Source: CAZMCH01 sp964564735 (GTDB taxonomy: Bacteria > Poribacteria > DTPJ01). Taken from it: a stretch of 13,059 nucleotides of DNA. The notes below the pieces were generated by a model that did not search any database, had not been told where the DNA came from, and saw only the letters and a list, made by a program, of their open reading frames with translations. Positions 7,337-13,059 of this stretch are shown here, in pieces. Each line of letters starts with the position of its first letter. The stretch's first letter is position 1. The position numbers were made by a program, and so were the translations under genes. The stretch lies in NCBI GenBank assembly GCA_964564735.1, contig CAZMCH010000107.1:1-13059 (forward strand), in the 5' to 3' direction.

Positions 7337-7353
7337 TAAAATGACGGATGGTG

Positions 7354-7383
7354 GATACCAAATTTATAGATGGTATTTACCAT
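7354..7383 (+). repeat. Overlapping inverted repeats upstream of larB
   Basis: ATGGTA (7370-7375) and TACCAT (7378-7383) form a 6-bp palindrome with a 2-nt centre. The same TGGTATT stretch (7371-7377) can instead pair with GATACCA (7354-7360). They lie in the 71-nt gap between the YtxH gene and larB. No T-run follows, so a terminator is unlikely; an operator or RNA structure is possible. Confidence 0.35.
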
Positions 7384-7407
7384 TCATAATTATTCGTTTG
7401 TATCAAT

Positions 7408-8184
7408 ATGGATATTCAAAATCTTCGAAAATTGCTAACAGAGGTAAAAGAAGGTTCAACCGATATTGATGATGCACTTGAGCAACTTCGAGGTATGCCC
7501 TATGATGATCTTGGATTTGCAAAAATTGATACTCATCGTCATATACGTTGTGGTTTTCCAGAAGTTATATTTTGCCAAAGCAAAACAATTGACCAAATCA
7601 CTAAAATATCTCAGAAATTGCTTGAACGGAACAATAATTTACTAGCGACAAGAGCATCAAAAGATGCTTTTGACGCAGTCAAAGCAATCGAACCATCCGC
7701 ACAATACAATGAACTTGCCAGAACCATAACTGTTGTAAAGAATAAAATTGAGTTACAAAGCGAAGGTATAATCTTGGTTGTAACCGCTGGAACTGCGGAT
7801 ATGCCTGTATCAGAGGAATCTGCTGTTACTGCTGAGATGATGGGCAATAAAGTTGAAAGGCTTTATGATGTTGGTGTGGCTGGAATTCATCGCTTATTAG
7901 GAAATAGAGATAAACTTTTTGAGGCAAATGTTATAATTGTTGTTGCAGGCATGGAAGGAGCTTTGGCAAGTGTAGTTGGTGGATTGGTTGATAAGCCTGT
8001 AATCGCTGTTCCAACAAGCGTTGGCTATGGAGCAAGTTTTCATGGTCTTTCCGCTTTATTAACGATGCTGAATAGCTGTGCTTCTGGTGTTTCTGTTGTT
8101 AATATAGATAACGGATTTGGCGCTGGTTATTGTGCGTCTTTGATAAATAGGTTGACTATAAATAAAATTTCTAATAATACATGA
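7408..8184 (+). CDS. larB: LarB, pyridinium-3,5-biscarboxylic acid mononucleotide synthase
   Basis: LarB carboxylates and hydrolyses nicotinic acid adenine dinucleotide (NaAD) to pyridinium-3,5-biscarboxylic acid mononucleotide. This is the first step of the nickel-pincer nucleotide cofactor used by lactate racemase (LarA) and related epimerases. The 258-residue protein shows an N-terminal helical part, DLGFAKIDTHRHIRCGFPEVIF (about 34-55), and a C-terminal PurE-like domain. The latter has VVTAGTADMPVSEESAVTAE (124-143), ERLYDVGVAGIHRLL (150-164), AGMEGALASVVGGLVDKP (180-197), VPTSVGYGASFHG (201-213) and MLNSCASGVSVVNIDNGFG (220-238). The Cys of MLNSC (224) corresponds, as far as I can judge, to the conserved substrate-binding cysteine. 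larC, larE and larA are not in the window. No Shine-Dalgarno is visible. Its end overlaps the transporter gene by 4 bp (ATGA). Confidence 0.94.
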   Translation: MDIQNLRKLLTEVKEGSTDIDDALEQLRGMPYDDLGFAKIDTHRHIRCGFPEVIFCQSKTIDQITKISQKLLERNNNLLATRASKDAFDAVKAIEPSAQYNELARTITVVKNKIELQSEGIILVVTAGTADMPVSEESAVTAEMMGNKVERLYDVGVAGIHRLLGNRDKLFEANVIIVVAGMEGALASVVGGLVDKPVIAVPTSVGYGASFHGLSALLTMLNSCASGVSVVNIDNGFGAGYCASLINRLTINKISNNT

Positions 8185-9434
8185 AATTAGAAAACAAAAA
8201 TTCAAAAAAAATACTATTCGTTATTACAATCGCCCTTTCAGCGGGGTTTCTTCTCTGTGGATATGAATTTATACGAAGTTCATCATCTTCATTATTTCTT
8301 GAATTTTATGGCAAAGAAAAACTCCCTTATGCAATGCTTGGCGGCGCTATATTCACTATAATTTTCCTTTATGGATATGGCTGGTTAATTACGCTTGTTA
8401 GACCTCGCCGAACCTTATTGATTACTTCAATACTCTCATCTGCCATCATAGCATTATGCTATTTTTTTGTCCGTAATCGTATTGGCATTGCATCATGGTT
8501 TCTCTATTCGTTTAGAGAGGCATATATAGTTGTCGTTATTGAGCAGTATTGGTCACTTATAAATAGCGTATTGCGAGAAGATCAGGCGAAAAAATTCAAC
8601 GGACCTATAACAGGCGTAGGTTCTTTGGGTGCAATCGTTGGCGGATTTACTGTTGGTGCAGTTGCAGTTAAATTTGGAACAGAGCCATTATTATTACTGA
8701 CAGCAGGATCATTATTACCATCCGCATTGTTTTCGGATTTAGCATATCACTTTGGCGGAGAACCAAAACCAACTATTGAGGAAGCAAAAAAACATAAATC
8801 GCTTGCATTATCGCTTTTTGTAGAGTCGTCATATCTTCGCAGGCTTGCCTTATTAATATTTTTAACACAAATAATGTCAACGGTTCTTGATATAAGGTTT
8901 TCTGGCATTGTATCAGACACATTCACAATCAAAGATGAGAGAACCGCATTTTTTGGGACGTTTTATGGCAGGCTCAATCTTGTTGCAGGGATACTCCAGT
9001 TTATTGTCGCACCGATGCTTTTAAGTCGTATAAAACTCAAATATATACATCCTGTAATTCCCGCTATTCATATTATCACTGCATTTATTCTTCTTGTAAA
9101 GCCATCATTATTCACAGGTGGATTGGCTTATCTTGTTTTTAAGGTAATTGATTATTCGGTATTTCGTGCAGGCAAAGAGATATTCTATATGCCATTATCA
9201 TTTGATAGCCGATACAGAGCAAAAGAAGTCATTGATTCCTTTGGCTATCGGGCATCTAAGGGCATTTCTGCAGGTTTGACTTCCCTTGCAACAATGACAG
9301 CAAATTCACTTGGTTATATTCTTTTGTCTGCGGTTTATCCACTTACAGCGATAGTCAGTGCTATTTTGTGGTTCGGAACAGTTTTAGGACTTGTTCGCCA
9401 GCATGAAAATATACAAAATAATGATCAAAGATAA
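8181..9434 (+). CDS. ATP/ADP translocase-like (NTT/TLC family, MFS-fold) membrane transporter
   Basis: This is a polytopic membrane protein of 417 residues with about ten to twelve hydrophobic segments, starting at about residue 10 (ILFVITIALSAGFLLCG). The family call rests on the late block FDSRYRAKEVIDSFGYRASK (residues about 345-364), followed by GISAGL. This matches the YRAKExIDxxxxRxxKG motif of nucleotide transporters related to Rickettsia/Chlamydia ATP/ADP translocases and their free-living MFS-like relatives. It is shorter than classical NTT carriers (about 500 residues), so the substrate is uncertain. The start codon overlaps the larB stop (ATGA, 8181-8184), a hallmark of translational coupling. 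The next gene begins right at its end. A link to nucleotide or NaAD supply for LarB is inference. A generic MFS exporter is the alternative. Confidence 0.72.
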   Translation: MKLENKNSKKILFVITIALSAGFLLCGYEFIRSSSSSLFLEFYGKEKLPYAMLGGAIFTIIFLYGYGWLITLVRPRRTLLITSILSSAIIALCYFFVRNRIGIASWFLYSFREAYIVVVIEQYWSLINSVLREDQAKKFNGPITGVGSLGAIVGGFTVGAVAVKFGTEPLLLLTAGSLLPSALFSDLAYHFGGEPKPTIEEAKKHKSLALSLFVESSYLRRLALLIFLTQIMSTVLDIRFSGIVSDTFTIKDERTAFFGTFYGRLNLVAGILQFIVAPMLLSRIKLKYIHPVIPAIHIITAFILLVKPSLFTGGLAYLVFKVIDYSVFRAGKEIFYMPLSFDSRYRAKEVIDSFGYRASKGISAGLTSLATMTANSLGYILLSAVYPLTAIVSAILWFGTVLGLVRQHENIQNNDQR

Positions 9435-9435
9435 A

Positions 9436-10260
9436 ATGAATTATTACCTAGCCAAGTTATTCATAATCATATTATTCCTTTCCATTCTGATATTTAAACC
9501 ATCAATATCACAGACGCATGAATTTATTGTAAAACAGGTATTGAATTCCAATACAATAATATTAGATAATGATAAAGTTGTTAAATATATAGGCGTTGAA
9601 AAAGTCTCATCAGAACTTTTTTCAAGAAATGCCTATGAATTTAATAAAAGTCTTGTTGAAGGGAAAAAAATAAGGCTTGAGTTTGATGAATTGAGCTATG
9701 ATGATAAGGGTAATATACTTGCTTATGTATTCCTTGATGATGTATTTATAAATGCAAAAATAATCGAACAAGGCTATGGTTCAGTTTTTATCATATCTCC
9801 AAATATAAAATATGCTGACATGCTTATAAAGCTGGAACGTGAAGCACGTTCCACCAAAATCGGTATGTGGTCTGATATATCCTCAACACAGTCTTTATCA
9901 AATATAGAATATGACATTACATCATTACTTAGTCGAATATCATCTCTGGAAAATGAGGTCAGGGAACTCAAAAGGAAAATAAACGAACTTACACAAGTTT
10001 TAGAGTCGTTAAGACCACAAAAAGAAAATAAAGAGCCTGAAATATTAAGACAGGAAATCAATAAAGATATGAAGGGTGATTCATTAGTCCATATTTCAGC
10101 TAAATCTGGTAAAAAATATCATAAGCAAAACTGCAAATTTCTGAGTGATGACAATAGATCAATTACTTTGGAGGAGGCTTTGAAAAATAAATACGAACCA
10201 TGTAAAATTTGCTTTCCAGAACAATCCAAACCCAAAATAGATAAGGCACAAAGCAAATAA
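9436..10260 (+). CDS. Exported SNase-fold protein with degenerate active site, coiled coil and Ada-like Cys/His tail
   Basis: A signal peptide or N-terminal anchor (residues 1-26, hydrophobic core LFIIILFLSILIF, ending SISQ) precedes a thermonuclease-like domain (about 28-146). That domain ends ARSTKIGMWS, as staphylococcal-type nucleases do. The catalytic positions look lost: DGDT is NSNT (37-40), the R of the RLLGIDTPE-type strand is K (about 50, KYIGVEKVS) and the acidic DTPE triad is EKVS. The second catalytic Arg (DKYGR) is Asn (DDKGN, 89-93). A heptad coiled coil follows (about 161-193, SSLENEVRELKRKINEL). The C-terminal domain has KKYHKQNCKFL (H229, C233) and PCKIC (C256, C259), resembling the Ada-type metal-binding tail often attached to secreted nucleases. 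The start is chosen one base after the transporter stop (TAA A ATG). Upstream in-frame ATGs at 9421 and 9403 would add 5 or 11 residues. No Shine-Dalgarno is clear. Likely a non-catalytic, extracytoplasmic binding protein. Confidence 0.75.
   Translation: MNYYLAKLFIIILFLSILIFKPSISQTHEFIVKQVLNSNTIILDNDKVVKYIGVEKVSSELFSRNAYEFNKSLVEGKKIRLEFDELSYDDKGNILAYVFLDDVFINAKIIEQGYGSVFIISPNIKYADMLIKLEREARSTKIGMWSDISSTQSLSNIEYDITSLLSRISSLENEVRELKRKINELTQVLESLRPQKENKEPEILRQEINKDMKGDSLVHISAKSGKKYHKQNCKFLSDDNRSITLEEALKNKYEPCKICFPEQSKPKIDKAQSK
9833..9853 (+). repeat. Perfect stem-loop inside the SNase-fold gene
   Basis: TGGAACGTG (9833-9841), loop AAG, and CACGTTCCA (9845-9853) make a perfect 9-bp stem within coding sequence (residues around LEREARS). 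It is more GC-rich than its surroundings. It could be an inserted palindromic element read in frame, or a chance structure. Confidence 0.5.
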
Positions 10261-10298
10261 AGCTTAAAATATATTCTTCAAATCATAATAGGACAAAG

Positions 10299-10304
10299 GG
10301 AGGT
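10299..10304 (+). promoter_or_regulatory. Ribosome-binding site that decides the start of the MttB-family gene
   Basis: GGAGGT (10299-10304) is followed by ATG at 10306 and a second ATG at 10309. Spacing from the GGAGG core is 2 nt to the first and 5 nt to the second, so the second is the likelier start. The first would add one Met. Confidence 0.7.
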
Positions 10305-10308
10305 AATG

Positions 10309-11781
10309 ATGCCAATAGAATACATGAGAAGTGGTCAATACAAAGTCTTAAGCAATGAAAATCTTGATGATATTCATAATGCTACATTAGAGATACTTGA
10401 TGAAGTTGGCGTAAGGGTGGAACATCAACCAGCATTAGAGTTGATGAGAGATCATGGCTGTAAGGTTGATTTTGATAAAAGGATCGTCCAGATTCCTGAA
10501 CATGTATTAAAGAAAGCCCTTTCAACAGCACCATCAAGGTTTACATTATACGGCAAAAAGCCAGAATTTGACGTTAAGGTTGATACACAGGGAGTATATA
10601 CCATAGGTGGTTCATCTGCTCTTTCTGTTCTTGATTTGGATGGTAATCATCGCCCCGCAACAAGACATGATCTTGCAGAATTAACCAGATTGCAGGATGC
10701 GCTTGAAAACCTTCATGTTATGCACGCAATTGTTATTCCACAGGAGATAGAGCAAGAGGGATTTGACAGAATACTATTTTCAACTGTTATGAAAAATACT
10801 GGCAGAAACTATTATTCACAAGGTATGGGAGCGCAAAGTATAAGAGATCAGGTTGAAATGGCGTCAATCATTCTTGGAAGCATTGAAGAAGTCAAAAGGA
10901 AGCCCATATTCACAATAGTTGTTTGTCTCACAAGCCCGTTAACACATGCAGGGATAAGGGTTGAAGAACTAATGGAATCCGCAAAATATAATATCCCATT
11001 GTATATAGAAGCAGACGCACAGCCCGGGGCAACTACTCCCATAACGATTGCAGGAACACTCGTTGAACAATCTGCAAATATACTTTGTGGGGTGGCTCTT
11101 GCTCAAATGGTTAACCCCGGAACACCTTGTATATATGCTATTGCTTCTGGAATATTGGATATGGTTACAACAAACTATTCAGGTGGCGCCCCAGAAACGA
11201 CACTATTACATTCTGCAACTGCACAGGTGGCTCATTATTATAATTTACCATTTCAGGGCGGAACTGGTATTGATGCGACAATACCTGATGCCCAAGCGGG
11301 ATATGAAAGAGCATTACAGGTGCTTGGATGTGCGTTAAGTGGAGTTAACTTTATACATCTATCAATCGGTATGATAGAGCAGATGCTTTTAGCAAGCTAT
11401 GAGCAATGTGTGATAGATAATGAAATACTGGGTGCGGCGCTTCATATTGCTAAAGGTGTTGAAGTAAACAGCGAAACTCTCGCAGTTGATGTAATTAAAG
11501 AGGTCGGTCCTGGTGGTAATTATCTTGCTCATGATCATACATTAAAGCACTTCCGCAAAGTTGGGTGGTTTCCCAAAATAACTAATCGTAAAAAATGGGA
11601 AGATTGGATGATTGACGGTGGAAAAGATATGCGCCAAAGGGCTAATGAAAGGGCAAGAGAAATTCTTGCTAAGCATCATCCACAGTATTTATCTGATGAT
11701 GTAGCTAATGAGCTTGATAAGATGGCAGAATCTGCTCAAAAATGGGCGATAAAGATGGCAAGGTCGCAGGCTGGAGTATAA
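10309..11781 (+). CDS. MttB-family (trimethylamine methyltransferase-like) corrinoid methyltransferase, non-pyrrolysine
   Basis: MttB-superfamily enzymes move a methyl group from a quaternary or tertiary amine to a cobalamin-binding corrinoid protein. The 490-residue protein has normal family length. It begins VLSNENLDDIHNATLEILDE (14-33) and has a TIM-barrel core with GGSSALSVLDLDGNHRPATR (100-119), SPLTHAGIRVEEL (209-221) and YIEADAQPGATTP (232-244). QGGTGIDATIPDAQAGYE (316-333) corresponds to the region where archaeal MttB carries pyrrolysine. The C-terminal part has VGPGGNYLAHDHTLKHFR. There is no in-frame UAG, so no pyrrolysine is used; such homologues include the glycine betaine methyltransferase MtgB, so the substrate may be a betaine rather than trimethylamine. 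No MttC-like corrinoid protein or RamA activator is adjacent. The 48-nt gap upstream holds no convincing promoter. Confidence 0.92.
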   Translation: MPIEYMRSGQYKVLSNENLDDIHNATLEILDEVGVRVEHQPALELMRDHGCKVDFDKRIVQIPEHVLKKALSTAPSRFTLYGKKPEFDVKVDTQGVYTIGGSSALSVLDLDGNHRPATRHDLAELTRLQDALENLHVMHAIVIPQEIEQEGFDRILFSTVMKNTGRNYYSQGMGAQSIRDQVEMASIILGSIEEVKRKPIFTIVVCLTSPLTHAGIRVEELMESAKYNIPLYIEADAQPGATTPITIAGTLVEQSANILCGVALAQMVNPGTPCIYAIASGILDMVTTNYSGGAPETTLLHSATAQVAHYYNLPFQGGTGIDATIPDAQAGYERALQVLGCALSGVNFIHLSIGMIEQMLLASYEQCVIDNEILGAALHIAKGVEVNSETLAVDVIKEVGPGGNYLAHDHTLKHFRKVGWFPKITNRKKWEDWMIDGGKDMRQRANERAREILAKHHPQYLSDDVANELDKMAESAQKWAIKMARSQAGV

Positions 11782-11800
11782 GACATTATTTATCAATCCA

Positions 11801-12649
11801 ATGAAAAGAGAAATAAAAAGCCCTCTTAGATACCCCGGTGGAAAGTCAAGGGCATTAAATCAAATATTGCCATTAATACCAAAAGACTTTGCTGAATTTA
11901 GGGAGCCTTTTGTTGGTGGAGGTTCTGTTTTTTTAGCTGTTAAACAAAGAATAAAGAGTAATGCCAAATTCATGATTAACGATCTCAATTATGATCTTTA
12001 CTGCTTCTGGAAATATGCCCAAAATGCTGTACTCAATCTTATAGAAGAAATAAATCAAATAAAGAAAAATTATCAGGATGGCAGGAATCTTTTTGAGTTT
12101 TATACAAAAAACAATAGAGAATGGAATGATTTTGAAAGGGCGGTTAGGTTTTTTATTCTTAATAGGATAACGTTTTCTGGGACGGTTGATTCTGGTGGAT
12201 ATTCACAACAAGCTTTTGAAAGGCGTTTCACTCAATCCTCAATTGATAGAATCAGACTTTTATCAACAGTTTTGAAGGATGTTTATATAACTCATGGAGA
12301 TTATGAAAATCAATTATTCCAAGAGGGCGAAAACGTATTCATATTTCTTGACCCGCCATATCTTGAGCCTACAAAATCAAAACTATATGGCAAAAATGGC
12401 TATCTACATACTTCTTTTGATCATGAACGTTTTGCAGAAAACATGAAGAAATGCAAACATAAATGGCTTATTACCTATGATGATAGTTCAGTAATACGCA
12501 ATCTATTTGATTTTGCTAATATATATGAATGGGAATTGCAATATGGAATGAATAATTATAAGCAAGAAAAAGCCGAAAAGGGCCATGAGTTATTCATATC
12601 TAATTATGAGTTAAGTTTATTCAACCTAGCTAGTTTTAGTTTTATATAA
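11801..12649 (+). CDS. D12-class (Dam/DpnM-like) DNA adenine N6-methyltransferase, orphan
   Basis: This is an alpha-type DNA adenine methylase. The N-terminus SPLRYPGGKSRAL (7-19) and REPFVGGGSVFL (34-45) form the SAM-binding motifs X and I. NDLNYDLYCFW (60-70) follows. The helical recognition part contains NRITFSGTVDSGGYSQQ (121-137), RFTQSSIDRI and the middle region around it. The catalytic motif IV is IFLDPPY (181-187), then KWLITYDDS (221-229). The 282-residue length fits Dam-class enzymes, many of which modify GATC, although this sequence alone does not prove the target. It starts 19 nt after the MttB-family stop with no Shine-Dalgarno and is followed 45 nt later by an unrelated methyltransferase. 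No endonuclease gene is beside it, so it is solitary in this window. It is unrelated in fold order to the methylase at 1863. Confidence 0.93.
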   Translation: MKREIKSPLRYPGGKSRALNQILPLIPKDFAEFREPFVGGGSVFLAVKQRIKSNAKFMINDLNYDLYCFWKYAQNAVLNLIEEINQIKKNYQDGRNLFEFYTKNNREWNDFERAVRFFILNRITFSGTVDSGGYSQQAFERRFTQSSIDRIRLLSTVLKDVYITHGDYENQLFQEGENVFIFLDPPYLEPTKSKLYGKNGYLHTSFDHERFAENMKKCKHKWLITYDDSSVIRNLFDFANIYEWELQYGMNNYKQEKAEKGHELFISNYELSLFNLASFSFI

Positions 12650-12694
12650 AACAAATAGCTTATAAAATCAACAAAATAACAAATATAGACTAAA

Positions 12695-13059
12695 ATGTGG
12701 GATAAAAATTACGCACTAGCAGAATTGCCAGATTATGACGAAAATGAAGAAGAGCTTGATTTTATAGACAGCGTTCTCGAATTAAAAGATGATTCTCTTA
12801 TACTAGATTTAGGTTGTGGTGAAGGAAGGCACGCTAGAGGACTTGCAGAATCAGGCTATAAAATTATAGGTTTAGATTTATCAAGTGAGTTACTAAATAT
12901 TGCGAAACAATCATCAAATATTGATAATTTGTGGTTCATTAATGGTGATATGAGGGATATTCCACTGAAAAAAAATTCGTGTCATGCTGTTATAAATATG
13001 TTCACAAGTTTTGGATTCTTTGACGATAAAGGCAATCTTGATGTGTTGAAATCTGTTTC
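12695..13059 (+). CDS. Class I SAM-dependent methyltransferase (3' end outside window)
   Basis: The reading frame is open from ATG 12695 to the window edge (121 codons). It shows a Rossmann methyltransferase start: ILDLGCGEGRHARGLAESG (residues 36-54, motif I, SAM binding), IIGLDLSSELLNIAK (57-71, acidic residue for the ribose hydroxyls), NGDMRDIPLK (83-92, motif II) and INMFTSFGFFDD (100-111). This small-molecule-type family includes many enzymes of unknown substrate, and no neighbour narrows it. The gap of 45 nt to the DNA methylase and shared strand suggest one transcript. No Shine-Dalgarno is visible before the ATG. Confidence 0.88.
   Translation, partial: MWDKNYALAELPDYDENEEELDFIDSVLELKDDSLILDLGCGEGRHARGLAESGYKIIGLDLSSELLNIAKQSSNIDNLWFINGDMRDIPLKKNSCHAVINMFTSFGFFDDKGNLDVLKSV

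Noticed and set aside
7272..7469. Plus-strand frame of 65 codons bridging the YtxH gene and larB, rich in Lys/Arg
   Set aside because: It overlaps two well-supported genes, has no ribosome-binding site and is low in complexity.
11048..11338. Plus-strand frame of 96 codons inside the MttB-family gene
   Set aside because: It is an alternative frame of a conserved enzyme, with no independent signal.
10309..11781. Pyrrolysine (UAG) codon in the MttB-family gene
   Set aside because: The frame is open throughout with no in-frame TAG; the gene ends at TAA.
1..13059. CRISPR array, tRNA genes, insertion sequences
   Set aside because: No regularly spaced repeats, no cloverleaf apart from the tmRNA tRNA-like domain, and no transposase-like frame were seen.

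Overview
The window is an AT-rich stretch of bacterial chromosome (standard code, A/T-rich third positions) that carries mostly housekeeping and metabolic genes. All but one of its genes are on the + strand. The exception is a TonB-like envelope protein at the left edge, which points to a double-membraned organism. The mix of genes (tmRNA system, recX-alaS, LarB, an ATP/ADP-translocase-like transporter, a non-pyrrolysine MttB homologue and two orphan DNA adenine methylases) suggests an uncultured, probably anaerobic lineage. The sequence alone does not let me name the phylum.

Layout. Positions 1-560 (minus) hold the 5' part of a membrane-anchored, proline-rich TonB/TolA-like protein, expressed from a perfect-consensus sigma70 promoter at 702-730. 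Back to back with it, an extended -10 promoter at 766-794 drives smpB (847-1314). This is followed by ssrA (tmRNA, 1353-1712), so both partners of trans-translation are together. Immediately after the tmRNA 3' end lies a beta-type DNA adenine methyltransferase with no visible restriction partner (1863-2978). A near-consensus promoter (3020-3048) then drives recX and alaS. This is the familiar recX-alaS pair, but recA, which often precedes it, is absent and the methylase sits in its place.

After alaS comes a leader rich in inverted repeats (6384-6467). It precedes two envelope-type small proteins, DUF948 and YtxH, which are stop-to-start adjacent. Next is a tightly coupled trio. larB makes the first intermediate of the nickel-pincer nucleotide cofactor. 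A transporter of the ATP/ADP translocase (NTT/TLC) type overlaps larB by 4 bp. An exported nuclease-fold protein starts one base after the transporter; its nuclease domain has lost the catalytic residues, and it ends in a coiled coil and a Cys/His metal-binding tail. A full-length MttB-family methyltransferase without pyrrolysine follows, then a Dam/D12-class DNA adenine methylase and the start of a class I SAM methyltransferase cut by the right edge.

The most interesting points are the LarB/NTT coupling (LarB consumes the dinucleotide NaAD, and NTT-family carriers move nucleotides), the apparently dead secreted nuclease domain, the two orphan adenine methylases (one at the tmRNA 3' end, a classical integration site), and the competing inverted repeats in the leader before the DUF948/YtxH pair. 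I did not find a clearly new multi-gene defence system.
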